Shown here piece by piece: positions 1-8,775 of a DNA stretch of 64,000 bases. The notes beneath the pieces are model-generated. The model saw only the letters and a program-made list of their open reading frames with translations. It searched no databases and had not been told where the DNA came from. The stretch lies in contig JBCCXD010000005.1 in NCBI GenBank assembly GCA_039192165.1, positions 124,001 to 188,000 on the forward strand, written 5' to 3'. Both the position numbers and the translations under genes were made by a program. This DNA is from Dinoroseobacter sp039192165. GTDB taxonomy: Bacteria; Pseudomonadota; Alphaproteobacteria; Rhodobacterales; Rhodobacteraceae. The first letter of the stretch is position 1. Every line of letters begins with the position of its first letter.

Positions 1-786
1 GCCCTGGCGCACCATTTCGACGCGCTTTGCAGCACCGCTTCGGTCGTCGGTTTCAACATATAACCCAGACAGCGTGGCCTCACCCAGTGCGGGTTGGAAC
101 CGCCCCTTGGGCATGCCTGTTACAAAGCGCCTCAGAGGTTCGGCGGGATCCATTCCGATCACCGAATTGTAGTCACCGCACATGCCCGCATCTGTCTGGT
201 AGGCTGTCTCGCCTTCAAGGATCTGAACATCACTTGTGGGCACGTGGGTATGGGTCCCCACAACCACGCTGGCTTTCCCAGCGCAGTACTGTCCGATCGC
301 CATCTTTTCTGATGTCGCCTCGCAGTGAATATCCAAGAGGCTCGCGTTCACGAGCCCTCCGCGCGGGTGGGCACGTAACAGTGCGTCAAGTGCTGAAAAC
401 GGATCCGCGAAAGGACGTTTCATGAACACCTGGCCCAGGATCTGTGCCACAAGGATCTTGCGCCCGCCCGGCGCATCATAAACGCGTGCTCCCTTGCCTG
501 GCGCGTCTTTGGCATAGTTGATCGGACGCAGAATCCGAGGTTCTGCTTCGATGAACTGGAGCATGTCACGCTGGTCAAAGGCGTGATCCCCGAGTGTGAT
601 TACGTCCGCACCTGCTTCAAGCAGCCCCCTGGCGTGATCCGGTGTCAAGCCTGCGCCGTTGGACGCATTTTCTCCGTTGATGACCACAAAATCGAGCCGC
701 CACTCGGTCCGAAGGCGCGGCAGATGCTCGGTCACGGCGGTCCGGCCCGCGCGGCCGACAACATCGCCCAGAAAGAGGAGTTTCAT
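1..786 (-). CDS. YmdB/TIGR00282-family metallophosphoesterase, cut by left window edge
   Basis: The reading frame runs from ATG at 786 off the left edge (262 codons visible; the family is about 270 residues, so only a few C-terminal residues are missing). Visible calcineurin-like metal-site motifs are GDVVGRAG at the N terminus, NGEN, GDHAFDQ (family usually GNHxWD-like) and THTHVPT, followed by DAGMCGDYNSVIGM. Characterised relatives (YmdB) are cytoplasmic 2',3'-cyclic-nucleotide phosphodiesterases affecting RNA turnover. It lies downstream of the 5-formyl-THF cyclo-ligase on the same strand, with a 124-bp gap, so co-transcription is possible. The exact substrate is inferred. Confidence 0.88.
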   Translation of the reverse strand, partial: MKLLFLGDVVGRAGRTAVTEHLPRLRTEWRLDFVVINGENASNGAGLTPDHARGLLEAGADVITLGDHAFDQRDMLQFIEAEPRILRPINYAKDAPGKGARVYDAPGGRKILVAQILGQVFMKRPFADPFSALDALLRAHPRGGLVNASLLDIHCEATSEKMAIGQYCAGKASVVVGTHTHVPTSDVQILEGETAYQTDAGMCGDYNSVIGMDPAEPLRRFVTGMPKGRFQPALGEATLSGLYVETDDRSGAAKRVEMVRQG

Positions 787-910
787 GCATCAGCCCTAGG
801 CTTTTGCAGTACCGGGCGCAAGCTTTGGGCACCCGCGAAGCAATACGACCCGCACCCGAAGCCGAACGCATTGGTCTTACGAACGTGATGCAGTTCTGAG
901 GGCCATGGCT

Positions 911-1489
911 TCAGGCGCGCGGCCAGAGCAAGGTCTCAGCCTCAGTAACCAGGGCATCAAGCCGCGCGTCGGTGGGCTCGGCAGGGAGGCGCGCGGCCTC
1001 CTGCGCTGCAAAGGCAAACCCTATGGCATAGGTTTCTGGATCAAGGCTGCGCAACTCAGCAAGGGTCCGGTCGTAAAAACCGCCGCCATATCCAAGGCGC
1101 GTGCCGCGCCCATCGAAAGCCAGCAGCGGGAGGATCAAAACCTGCGGCGCCAACAGGTCCTCTGAGGCGGGCACCTGCGCACCGTAGGGACCGTCGACCA
1201 TCTCGGTCTCGGGGGTCCAACGGTGAAATCGCAGGGGCAGTCCCTTGCTCTGTACGACGGGCACACAAATGTCGCGGCCCGCCCAGTGTAACGCGGTCAT
1301 CGCAGGACGCGGATCGAGTTCCGACTGGATCGGCATGTAGCCTGAGACCGGACCCGGTGGTGCCGAATTCAAATGCGCAAGCAACAGATCAGTTGCGGCC
1401 TCTACTGCCGGCCCGCCCAGGCGTCGATCGCTGTCAAAGGCCATCTTGCGCCGGGCACGGGCAGTCGCGCGGGCATCCGTCTTGGTCAT
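911..1489 (-). CDS. 5-formyltetrahydrofolate cyclo-ligase (YgfA/MTHFS family)
   Basis: 192 residues. It converts 5-formyl-THF to 5,10-methenyl-THF with ATP, returning a storage folate to one-carbon metabolism. The family signature is the GTRLGYGGGFYDR loop in the C-terminal half, preceded by LILPLLAFD; the N terminus carries the usual basic R/K-rich segment. The start is ATG 1489, which overlaps the mgtE stop by 4 bp (ATGA), so it is translationally coupled to mgtE. A longer in-frame extension to 1780 lies inside mgtE and is not family-like. No 6S RNA is seen beside it, although ssrS often neighbours this gene in gammaproteobacteria. Confidence 0.93.
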   Translation of the reverse strand: MTKTDARATARARRKMAFDSDRRLGGPAVEAATDLLLAHLNSAPPGPVSGYMPIQSELDPRPAMTALHWAGRDICVPVVQSKGLPLRFHRWTPETEMVDGPYGAQVPASEDLLAPQVLILPLLAFDGRGTRLGYGGGFYDRTLAELRSLDPETYAIGFAFAAQEAARLPAEPTDARLDALVTEAETLLWPRA

Positions 1490-2868
1490 ATCAGGATCAG
1501 CGCCGCGAGACCGAGGAATGCAAAAAAGCCGACGACGTCGGTTACAGTGGTCACGAATGTGCCGGACGCGAGCGCGGGATCTATGCCAAGCTTTTCGAGC
1601 CCGAGGGGCACAAGGAGCCCCGCCAGTCCCGCGACTGCGAGGTTGATAACCATTGCAGCGGCAATAATCAGGGCGAGCACAGGCGTGTCGAACCACAGGT
1701 AGCTGATCGCGCCCATAACAATCGCAAAAAGAAGGCCATTGAAGACACTCGCCAGAACTTCGCGCCGCAAAACCCGCCACGCGTTCGAACCGGTAAGGTC
1801 CTTGGTGGCAATCGCACGAACGGCCACAGTCAGCGATTGCGTTCCGGCATTGCCGCCCATCGAGGCCACGATAGGCATCAGTATTGCAAGCGCCACAACC
1901 TGCGCGATGACATCATCAAACAGGGAAATAACCAGCGAAGCGATGATCGCTGTCAGCAGATTTACTGCGAGCCAGGGAAAGCGCTGCTTGGTGATCTCCC
2001 AGGTCGTGTCGGACACACTTTCATCGCCCACACCGGCAAGGCGCAGAATGTCTTCGTTGTGCTCCTCGTCGAGCACAACCATAGCGTCATCTATGGTGAT
2101 GACCCCCACAAGCCGATCTTCCTCGTCAACCACTGGTGCTGAAATAAGGTGGTACTGGTTGAAGGCGTAAGCGACCTCTGCCTCGTCCTGCATGACGGGA
2201 ATGGTCCGAAAGCTGTCTTCGGTGATGTCGGCAAGGGCCGTGGCGCGCGTCGCACCCAGCAGCCTGCCCAGCGTAACATAACCGGTGGGCTTCAAGCGTG
2301 GATCAACCAAGATCACATGATAGAACTGGTCAGGAAGGTCGTCGTCCGCGCGGATGTGGTCGATGGTCTGCCCCACAGTCCAGTGCTCGGGTGCCATGAC
2401 CAGCTCGCGCTGCATAAGGCGCCCGGCAGAGGTCTCGGGATATTGCAGCGATTGCTCGACAGCAACCCTGTCCGGAGCTTCTAGCGCGTCAAGAATTGCG
2501 TCCTGCTGTTCGGCATCCAGGTCCTCGACCAGATCCACAACATCGTCGCTTTCAAGATCGCGCACCGCTTCGGCAAGGGCTTCAGGTTCAAGCGTGGCGA
2601 TCACGTCCTCGCGCAGTCCCTCGTTGAGCTCCGACAGCACCTCGCCCATATCTTCGGATTGCCAGAGCGCCAGAACGTCGCGACGCTTGCCGGGGCCAAT
2701 TTGCTCAAAAAGATCTGCGATATCTGCCGGATGGAGAGGTTCGAGCAATTCGGAAACGCGCGGCGCGTCTTCTACCGCCAAGGCGTCATAGAGGCTGGCG
2801 ACAAGATCGCGGTCGAGCGCGTACTCGACCTCCGTCTCTGCCTCCGGGAGGAGCTCGGGTTCCGCCAT
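1486..2868 (-). CDS. mgtE: Magnesium transporter MgtE
   Basis: 460 residues from ATG 2868, which has a GAGG 7 nt upstream; an ATG at 2880 would add 4 residues but has a poorly spaced ribosome site. Domain order is typical: cytoplasmic superhelical N domain (LEPLHPADIADLFEQI repeats, about 25-135), paired CBS domains (about 140-265, with GYVTLGRLL and VGVITIDDAM), then five membrane segments in the last 170 residues. The pore helix signature GGNAGTQS is present. It is a Mg2+-gated Mg2+ channel of the inner membrane. First gene of a unit with the folate cyclo-ligase. Confidence 0.95.
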   Translation of the reverse strand: MAEPELLPEAETEVEYALDRDLVASLYDALAVEDAPRVSELLEPLHPADIADLFEQIGPGKRRDVLALWQSEDMGEVLSELNEGLREDVIATLEPEALAEAVRDLESDDVVDLVEDLDAEQQDAILDALEAPDRVAVEQSLQYPETSAGRLMQRELVMAPEHWTVGQTIDHIRADDDLPDQFYHVILVDPRLKPTGYVTLGRLLGATRATALADITEDSFRTIPVMQDEAEVAYAFNQYHLISAPVVDEEDRLVGVITIDDAMVVLDEEHNEDILRLAGVGDESVSDTTWEITKQRFPWLAVNLLTAIIASLVISLFDDVIAQVVALAILMPIVASMGGNAGTQSLTVAVRAIATKDLTGSNAWRVLRREVLASVFNGLLFAIVMGAISYLWFDTPVLALIIAAAMVINLAVAGLAGLLVPLGLEKLGIDPALASGTFVTTVTDVVGFFAFLGLAALILI

Positions 2869-2982
2869 GGATTGCCTCATTTCCTGCGCTTGCGCGCAGC
2901 ATAGGCGGGCGGTCGCGGGGCGCCAACCGGAAAGGCAAGTCCTGCGATTTACAAATTTGCCGGGCGGCGTCAGGGTAAACCT

Positions 2983-4269
2983 ATGTCAAAGAGCCTGTTG
3001 TGTGCGCAAACACTTGAGATCACGGGAAATCCAATGCGGGAGGGCTGGCAGGCCACCTGCCGCCACACCCCCACGGGAGCCGTTCTGATCGAGGCCGGTC
3101 GGATTGCGGAGCTCGGGGATGCACAGACACTGCGGGCTGCACACCCAGATGCAGATCACGTCGATCTCGGCGACGCACTTTTGCTGCCTGGTTTTGTGGA
3201 TGCACACGCGCATTTCGCGCAGACAGGGATCATCGCCAGCTGGGGCAAAAGGCTGATCGACTGGCTGAATGGCTACACGTTCCCCGAAGAGCTGAAGTTC
3301 CAAGACCCGGCCTATGCCGCAGAAGTGGCCAAGCGCTATTTCGACCTGACACTTGCCAACGGCACAACCACTATTTGCAGTTATGGAACGGTGCATCCAG
3401 AAAGCGTCGAAGCCTATTTTGCCGAAGCCCAACGACGTGGTCTTCGCGCCCTCTGCGGAAAAACCTGCATGGACCGAAATGCGCCTGAGGGACTGCGGGA
3501 CACCGCTCAGCAGGCCTATGACCAGAGCGCGGCGCTTCTGGCGCGCTGGCATGGCGTTGACCGGCTGGGCTACGTCATCACACCTCGGTTCTCACCGACC
3601 TCTACACATTCACAGCTCGAAGCGCTTGGAGCGCTTTACACCGAGAATCCAGATTGTCTGATGCAGACGCATCTTAGCGAACAAACCGATGAAGTGGCTT
3701 GGGTGGCAGAGTTATTTCCAGAAGCGCGCGACTACCTCGATACTTACGAACGCGCCGGGCTTCTGGGTTCAACCGGGCTTTTTGGACACGCGATTTATCT
3801 TACGGAACGGGAGCGGGATCGACTGGCGGAAACCGGTGGGGCACTGGTGCATTGCCCAACCTCGAACACCTTTATCGGATCGGGGCTTTTCGACATGGGT
3901 GGCCTTGCCGGTTCGCATCGGATTGCGCTGGCGACAGATACAGGCGGCGGCTCGAGTTTTTCGATGCTGAGGACGATGGCGGCCGCTTACGAGGTCGCCC
4001 AGTTGGGCGGGCGCGCTCTGCACCCTGCCGAGCTTTTGTGGCTGGCCACCCGCGGTAGCGCTGAGGCCCTGCATCTCGGTGAACAGATTGGTACGCTTGC
4101 AGTTGGTATGGAGGCGGATCTACTGGCGCTTGATCTTGCCTCGACGCCCTCGATCGCACAGCGCGCGGCGCGAGCTGAAGATATCTGGGAGGCGGTGTTC
4201 CCCACATTGATGATGGGAGATGACCGGGCAATCTCCGGGGTCTGGATCGCCGGCGCGAAGGTGGGCTGA
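2983..4269 (+). CDS. guaD: Guanine deaminase (amidohydrolase)
   Basis: 428 residues. It hydrolyses guanine to xanthine and ammonia in purine salvage or catabolism. Metal-site motifs of the amidohydrolase superfamily are in order: VDAHAHFAQT (His75, His77), MQTHLSEQ, LFGHAIYLT, CPTSNTFIGSG and ATDTGGGSSFSML with the catalytic Asp. The length fits GuaD (about 430). It starts about 115 bp from divergent mgtE and ends convergent to the CAP lipoprotein gene. A second purine deaminase (4795-6135) lies on the other strand nearby, suggesting a local purine-base theme. Confidence 0.93.
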   Translation: MSKSLLCAQTLEITGNPMREGWQATCRHTPTGAVLIEAGRIAELGDAQTLRAAHPDADHVDLGDALLLPGFVDAHAHFAQTGIIASWGKRLIDWLNGYTFPEELKFQDPAYAAEVAKRYFDLTLANGTTTICSYGTVHPESVEAYFAEAQRRGLRALCGKTCMDRNAPEGLRDTAQQAYDQSAALLARWHGVDRLGYVITPRFSPTSTHSQLEALGALYTENPDCLMQTHLSEQTDEVAWVAELFPEARDYLDTYERAGLLGSTGLFGHAIYLTERERDRLAETGGALVHCPTSNTFIGSGLFDMGGLAGSHRIALATDTGGGSSFSMLRTMAAAYEVAQLGGRALHPAELLWLATRGSAEALHLGEQIGTLAVGMEADLLALDLASTPSIAQRAARAEDIWEAVFPTLMMGDDRAISGVWIAGAKVG

Positions 4270-4336
4270 GCGCGCTCGCAGCGCAATCTTGGGTATGCAG
4301 TGCGTCGCGTCCTGGGAGACCCGGATTTGAACGAAC

Positions 4337-4798
4337 CTAGCAGGGGCGAGAGAGCGTCATGACCCAGAGGGTGCCGAAACGAGCGGCGCCGGCGGCAGTT
4401 GGATTGGGACTAAAAATCAGTGCTGCATCCTCCGGCGATTTAATCCAGCTTTCGACTACCTCGGGCTCGGTCCGTTGCCCGCGGGCAATCGCCTCTGTGG
4501 CATAGCAAGCATCAAAACCGGCTGCGCGCATGCGGCGAAGCGGCGTCGATCCGTCTGGCGCATTGTGGGCAAAGTAGCCTTTTGCCGCCATGTCCTCGGC
4601 ATGCGCGGCTGCGGCACGGCTGAGCGCGCTCGCTTCGGGGAGTTCAGGCACTGACCTGAGGCTGCGCGCAGCGTTTACCTCAGCCAGAAGTGCAGGCGCA
4701 GGACCGGCAACCACAACGCCGCCCGGAGCCTGCGCAGACCCCGCGCAGCCCGCAAGGCCAAGACATACCAGCACACAGTATGCAGCCCGAAGTATCAT
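4337..4798 (-). CDS. CAP/SCP (YkwD-like) domain lipoprotein
   Basis: 153 residues. The N-terminal signal ends in a lipobox (LAGC, Cys18), so a lipid-anchored envelope protein is predicted. The body is a compact CAP domain: VNAARSLRSVPEL, then ALSRAAAAHAEDMA, the signature AHNAPDGSTPLRRMRAAGF, and the WIKSPEDAALIF segment that corresponds to family W-x-x-SPxHR-like repeats. The role of bacterial CAP proteins is mostly unknown. Last gene of a three-gene operon; its ATG overlaps the upstream stop by 4 bp (ATGA). Confidence 0.85.
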   Translation of the reverse strand: MILRAAYCVLVCLGLAGCAGSAQAPGGVVVAGPAPALLAEVNAARSLRSVPELPEASALSRAAAAHAEDMAAKGYFAHNAPDGSTPLRRMRAAGFDACYATEAIARGQRTEPEVVESWIKSPEDAALIFSPNPTAAGAARFGTLWVMTLSRPC

Positions 4799-6135
4799 GC
4801 CATCAGACGGGCGAGAGCTTGAGCCTGATCGTCCGCAAGACGCGCTGGATCAACGCGAGTGAGCCTTCCCGCCTCCACCACGAGGCGGCCATCAACCATA
4901 AGATCGCGGACCCGCGGCGGTCCGGACAGAAGCAGCGCCGCAACCGGATCCCAAGCTCCTGCGGCCTCAAGCCCGGAGACGTCCCAAATTGCCAGATCCG
5001 CGCGGAAGCCCGGCGCAATCTGCCCCAGCGCGTCGGCGCGGCCCAGCACTTCTGCGCCACCGCGGGTAGCAATTTCCAGGGCTTCGCGGGCCGCAAGGGC
5101 ATCCGCTCCATTTTGTACGCGTTGAAGCAGCATAGCCTGACGCGCCTCCGCAATCAGAGATCCGGCATCGTTGGAAGCTGATCCGTCTACTCCGAGCGCA
5201 ACCGGGACACCTGCGTCGCGCATGGCGCGCACCGGCGCAATCCCCGAACCCAGCCGGCAATTCGAGCACGGACAATGGGCGACACCAGTTTTTGTCCGAG
5301 CAAAGAGGTCTATCTCGCTCGTGTCGAGCTTCACACAATGGGCATGCCAGACATCTGCGCCTGTCCATCCGAGGTCTTCAGCATACTGGCCAGGGCGGCA
5401 TCCGAACTGTGAAAGGCTGTAAGCGATATCTTCGTCATTTTCAGCCAGATGCGTATGGAGCCGCACACTCTTGTCCCGCGCCAGCAATGCAGCATCGCGC
5501 ATCAGCTCGCGACTAACCGAAAACGGTGAACAGGGCGCAAGACCAACCTGTACCATCGCATCGGGCGCAGGATCGTGAAAAGCGTCCACCACGCGGATGC
5601 AGTCTTTTAGGATTGCGCGTTCATCTTCGACCAGGCTGTCGGGTGGCAATCCTCCGGCACTTTCGCCGATCGACATCGCGCCTCTCGTCGGATGGAAGCG
5701 GATCCCGATATCAGTCGCGGCCTCGATCGTATCTTCGAGGCGCGTGCCATTTGGAAAAAGATAGAGATGGTCGGATGAAAGAGTGCATCCGGTCATCGCG
5801 AGCTCCGCAAGGCCGACAGCAGTTGCGCTGCGTATGTCGTCGGGCTTCATGCGCGCCCAAATCGGATAGAGCGTCTGCAACCAGCCGAACAACAAGGCGT
5901 CCTGCGCGGCCGGTACAGTGCGGGTCAGGGTTTGATAAAGGTGGTGATGCGTATTGATCAGGCCGGGCGTGACAACGCAACCGCGTGCCGAAAACGTCGT
6001 ACCGTCGGTTGAAAGCCCCTGCCCTACTGCGACTATCGCACCATCGCGTATCAGAATATCGGCATCTTTGAACTCTCGGCGCGCGGCATCCATAGTCACC
6101 ACAACCCGCGCGTTCTGAACCAGACATTCGGTCAC
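4795..6135 (-). CDS. 8-oxoguanine deaminase-type amidohydrolase
   Basis: 446 residues from GTG 6135, chosen because it forms a 4-bp GTGA overlap with the upstream hisN-like stop and gives the family N terminus (LVQNARVVVTMD). Motifs: INTHHHLYQTLTRT (metal His pair), RLHTHLAEN, WHAHCVKLD, HCPCSNCRLGSG and LGVDGSASND. This pattern matches the branch of amidohydrolases characterised as 8-oxoguanine deaminases (also acting on guanine/isocytosine-like bases), which remove oxidised purine bases. An N-terminal extension to 6231 exists in frame but is unlikely. The specific substrate is inferred from family resemblance. Confidence 0.87.
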   Translation of the reverse strand: MTECLVQNARVVVTMDAARREFKDADILIRDGAIVAVGQGLSTDGTTFSARGCVVTPGLINTHHHLYQTLTRTVPAAQDALLFGWLQTLYPIWARMKPDDIRSATAVGLAELAMTGCTLSSDHLYLFPNGTRLEDTIEAATDIGIRFHPTRGAMSIGESAGGLPPDSLVEDERAILKDCIRVVDAFHDPAPDAMVQVGLAPCSPFSVSRELMRDAALLARDKSVRLHTHLAENDEDIAYSLSQFGCRPGQYAEDLGWTGADVWHAHCVKLDTSEIDLFARTKTGVAHCPCSNCRLGSGIAPVRAMRDAGVPVALGVDGSASNDAGSLIAEARQAMLLQRVQNGADALAAREALEIATRGGAEVLGRADALGQIAPGFRADLAIWDVSGLEAAGAWDPVAALLLSGPPRVRDLMVDGRLVVEAGRLTRVDPARLADDQAQALARLMA

Positions 6136-6959
6136 GGGACCTGCTTCAACAAAGAAAGTGCAGCGGCATGAATCTCCGGGTTGGCCGCAGCGATCACCCG
6201 TCCGCCTTGCGCAGCCGAGCCGCCCTGCCAATTCGTCACGATCCCTCCTGCAGCTTCGATGACGGCAATGGGGGCGCAGATGTCGTAGGACTGCAATCCA
6301 GCCTCGACCACAAGGTCGATCTGACCTGCTGCCAGAAGCGCGTAAGCATAGCAGTCCAAGCCGTACCGGGTGAGCTTAACCTGGTCCGATACAGCCGCGA
6401 AACCCGCCCGCTCAGCCGGAGAACCAACTTCCGGAAAGGTCGTGAAAAGGGTAGCCTCTGCTAGCGATTTTGTGGTTCTCGTCGCCAAATTGCGTAACCC
6501 CATCGGCCCTGTGGCGCCGGCCGTTCCAAGCCCCCCCGCAAATCGTTCCCCGATAAACGGTTGATCAATGATCCCGAGCAAAGGCCCGTTGATATCTTTC
6601 AACGCGACGAGAACACCCCATGTCGGGGCGCCGCTGACATAGGCGCGTGTGCCGTCGATCGGGTCCAGCACCCAAGTTAGACCGCTGCTGCCCGATTTGC
6701 TGCCGTGCTCTTCGCCCAGAATCGCATCTTCGGGACGCAATTGGTGAAGAACGTCGCGCATCGCAGCTTCCGCATCTCGATCGGCTTGCGTTACGGGATC
6801 AAATCCGTGCGCGCCCTTATCTGCGATATCGAGTGCCCTGGATCGAAAATGCGTCAGTGTAACCGGACGCGCGGCGTCCGCCAGCGCGTGCGCGACCGAC
6901 CACAACGCCCGCGCATCAAGATCGCGGCGCAGGTCAGACTCGGAGGCAGGTCTGGTCAT
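6132..6959 (-). CDS. hisN: Inositol-monophosphatase family phosphatase, histidinol-phosphatase (HisN) type
   Basis: 275 residues. IMPase-fold metal sites are visible: GEEHG, WVLDPIDGTRAYVSG (the DPIDGT motif) and YDICAPIAVIEAAGG near the C terminus. The 'DPIDGTRAY.SG.P.WGVL' pattern resembles HisN-type histidinol-phosphate phosphatases of actinobacteria and alphaproteobacteria rather than CysQ or SuhB. First gene of a coupled operon with the 8-oxoguanine deaminase and the CAP lipoprotein, an unexpected context for histidine synthesis, so another sugar or inositol phosphate substrate cannot be excluded. Confidence 0.8.
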   Translation of the reverse strand: MTRPASESDLRRDLDARALWSVAHALADAARPVTLTHFRSRALDIADKGAHGFDPVTQADRDAEAAMRDVLHQLRPEDAILGEEHGSKSGSSGLTWVLDPIDGTRAYVSGAPTWGVLVALKDINGPLLGIIDQPFIGERFAGGLGTAGATGPMGLRNLATRTTKSLAEATLFTTFPEVGSPAERAGFAAVSDQVKLTRYGLDCYAYALLAAGQIDLVVEAGLQSYDICAPIAVIEAAGGIVTNWQGGSAAQGGRVIAAANPEIHAAALSLLKQVP

Positions 6960-7060
6960 TCAAAGCTCCGGCGCTGTCGGCAGAAAATACACCGCCGCGC
7001 TAGCGGGCAGGCTGCGCGGCGTCAAGTATTTGCGGGTGCCCAAGCGGGCAAAGACTACAA

Positions 7061-7429
7061 TCAGGCGGCGTCGCTGAGAACACGAGCGAGGTCAAAAAGA
7101 CGCCGGCGCTGTGTTTCGGGGATAGCGTAGTAGGAGCGCACGAGTTCAAGCGCCTCTTTGTCCGAGAGCAGATCGCCAGGAAGATCCGGCGGCGTAGTCG
7201 CGGCGCTGTCGTTGCCGAGACCTTCGAAGAAAAAGCTCGGCTGTACATTCATGGCGGCACTGATCTCCCACAAGCGGGAGGCGCTCACCCGGTTCATACC
7301 AGTCTCATATTTCTGAATCTGCTGAAACTTGATCCCTACGCGCTCGGCCAATTGCTGCTGGGTCATGCCCACCATCCAACGCCGGTGACGCATTCGTTTA
7401 CCCACGTGAACATCGACAGGGTGTTTCAT
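7061..7429 (-). CDS. XRE-family helix-turn-helix transcriptional regulator
   Basis: 122 residues from ATG 7429, which has AAGGAG 6 nt upstream; in-frame codons further up (to 7447) overlap this ribosome site. The HTH_3 domain spans about residues 8-65 (GKRMRHRRWMVGMTQQQLAERVG, recognition segment KFQQIQKYETG, then NRVSASRLWEIS). The C-terminal 55 residues are a short tail found in many alphaproteobacterial homologues (ALELVRSYYAIPETQRR). It lies alone before a long AT-rich intergenic region. Target genes are unknown. Confidence 0.87.
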   Translation of the reverse strand: MKHPVDVHVGKRMRHRRWMVGMTQQQLAERVGIKFQQIQKYETGMNRVSASRLWEISAAMNVQPSFFFEGLGNDSAATTPPDLPGDLLSDKEALELVRSYYAIPETQRRRLFDLARVLSDAA

Positions 7430-7800
7430 CACCATCTCCTTTGCCATCCACTATTGATAAGCAAATTTCATACCAACTTGCCGAAGTAGAGGTTTTGACC
7501 GGTATTTGTGGTCGCATTAGATCACCATTCGCGCAGAAAAACCTTAGACTATTGTGAAGATCCCGCAGGGCAGCGGATTAGTGCGCACAGCCGTCGGATT
7601 GTCCTCCTCAAATGAGAATCTCCTTATACGTGTTTATCATTTTGCATTGCATTTTGCAATTTTTCGCATTTTGAGGGCCTCTCTTATGGCGAAGCTTATG
7701 CAGACTCAGAGTGTCTGCTGGTCAATTGCCGCGTGGCATTTTAGCGTGTCTCCGATCCGTCTGAAATGATGCCAAACCTCTAGACTAGTAAGAGTTTCCC
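7430..7800. promoter_or_regulatory. AT-rich divergent intergenic region with CATTTTG repeats and a TTGCA/TGCAA palindrome
   Basis: 371 bp between the XRE gene and the divergent oxidoreductase gene. It is much more AT-rich than its surroundings. It holds three direct CATTTTG repeats (starting 7638, 7650 and 7667) and a perfect inverted repeat TTGCA-TTT-TGCAA at 7647-7659. This looks like an operator region; the palindrome loosely resembles the TGCAA/TTGCA-type boxes of alphaproteobacterial Fur-family metal regulators, but that is a guess. An open frame at 7554-7769 has no ribosome site or family resemblance and is not called. Confidence 0.4.
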
Positions 7801-8775
7801 ATGCGCGCCTATGTCTCCACTGATCCGACAGCACCGCCCGGTTTCGCCGATATGCCGCTGCCAGTGCCTGGCGCCGGAGAAGTACGCGTCCGAATCGCAG
7901 CCTGCGGTCTGAATTTTGCGGACTTGCTCATGGCCAAGGGTGAGTATCAGGAAAAACCCGCGCTACCTGTCACGCTTGGGCTCGAAATTTCCGGGACGGT
8001 CGATGCTGTAGGGGACGACACGATTGGGCTCGTACATGGCCAACGGGTTGCGGTCTATGCAGGGCATGGAGGTCTGGCGGAGTTCGGTGTCTTCCCTGCG
8101 GCGCGTTGCATTCCGCTTCCTGAAAACATGTCCTTTACCGATGCTGCAGGTTTCCAGATTGCCTATGGCACCTCTCATCTTGCGCTGAGCCGTACCGCGC
8201 GGATGCAAAAGGGCGAGCGGCTTCTTGTCCTTGGCGCAGCCGGTGGAGTTGGGCTAACGGCCGTTGAAATCGGCAAGGTCATGGGTGCAGAAGTCATTGC
8301 CTGCGCGCGCGGCGCGGAGAAACTGGCGCATGCCAAAGCCGCTGGAGCGGATCACCTGATCGACAGCGAAGCTGACGATCTGCGCGACCGTGTCAAAGCG
8401 CTCGGCGGGGCCGATGTTGTATATGACCCTGTGGGCGGACCCGCCTTTGTGGACGCAATGCGCGCCTGTAATCCCGAGGCCCGCATGGTGCTGATAGGGT
8501 TTGCCAGTGGGGCGCTGCCCGACATCAAGCCGAACCACCTTCTGGTCAAGAATATTTCGGTGCACGGATTTTATTGGGGAGGGTTCTTAAAGTTCAATTC
8601 AGAGGCTTTGACTGAAAGCCTCGCTCAGCTCTTTGCATGGCATGCGGCGGGTCGGATCAAACCGCATATCAGCCACCTGCTGCCTTTTGAGAAGGTAGAG
8701 GACGGGTTTGAATTGATCAGGTCCCGCACATCGACTGGCAAGGTTGTAATTACGATAGATCACAGCGCACTGTAG
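7801..8775 (+). CDS. NADPH:quinone oxidoreductase-type zinc-independent MDR protein
   Basis: 324 residues of the medium-chain dehydrogenase/reductase superfamily. The N-terminal GroES-like part has CGLNFADLLMAKGEY and GLEISGTVDAVG; the Rossmann part has LVLGAAGGVGLTAVEIGKVMGA (AxxGxxG nucleotide motif, about 145-160) and YDPVGGPAF. The structural and catalytic zinc cysteines of alcohol dehydrogenases are absent, as in quinone oxidoreductases (Qor) and enoyl reductases. It probably reduces quinones or conjugated carbonyls with NADPH. Its 3' end overlaps the convergent LysR gene by 16 bp. Confidence 0.88.
   Translation: MRAYVSTDPTAPPGFADMPLPVPGAGEVRVRIAACGLNFADLLMAKGEYQEKPALPVTLGLEISGTVDAVGDDTIGLVHGQRVAVYAGHGGLAEFGVFPAARCIPLPENMSFTDAAGFQIAYGTSHLALSRTARMQKGERLLVLGAAGGVGLTAVEIGKVMGAEVIACARGAEKLAHAKAAGADHLIDSEADDLRDRVKALGGADVVYDPVGGPAFVDAMRACNPEARMVLIGFASGALPDIKPNHLLVKNISVHGFYWGGFLKFNSEALTESLAQLFAWHAAGRIKPHISHLLPFEKVEDGFELIRSRTSTGKVVITIDHSAL

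Noticed and set aside
787..910. 6S RNA beside the 5-formyl-THF cyclo-ligase
   Set aside because: ssrS usually lies upstream of ygfA; here mgtE overlaps that side and the 124-bp downstream gap is too short and shows no long hairpin.
1357..2142. A 261-codon open frame on the plus strand
   Set aside because: Antisense to mgtE and the folate cyclo-ligase; composition is typical of a shadow frame.
4316..4345. A GGATTTGAAC string resembling a reverse-complement tRNA T-loop
   Set aside because: The flanks do not pair as a T-stem, no acceptor stem is found, and the following bases belong to the CAP lipoprotein gene.
7554..7769. A 71-codon frame in the AT-rich intergenic region
   Set aside because: No ribosome site, no family resemblance, and low-complexity AT-rich sequence; treated as regulatory DNA.
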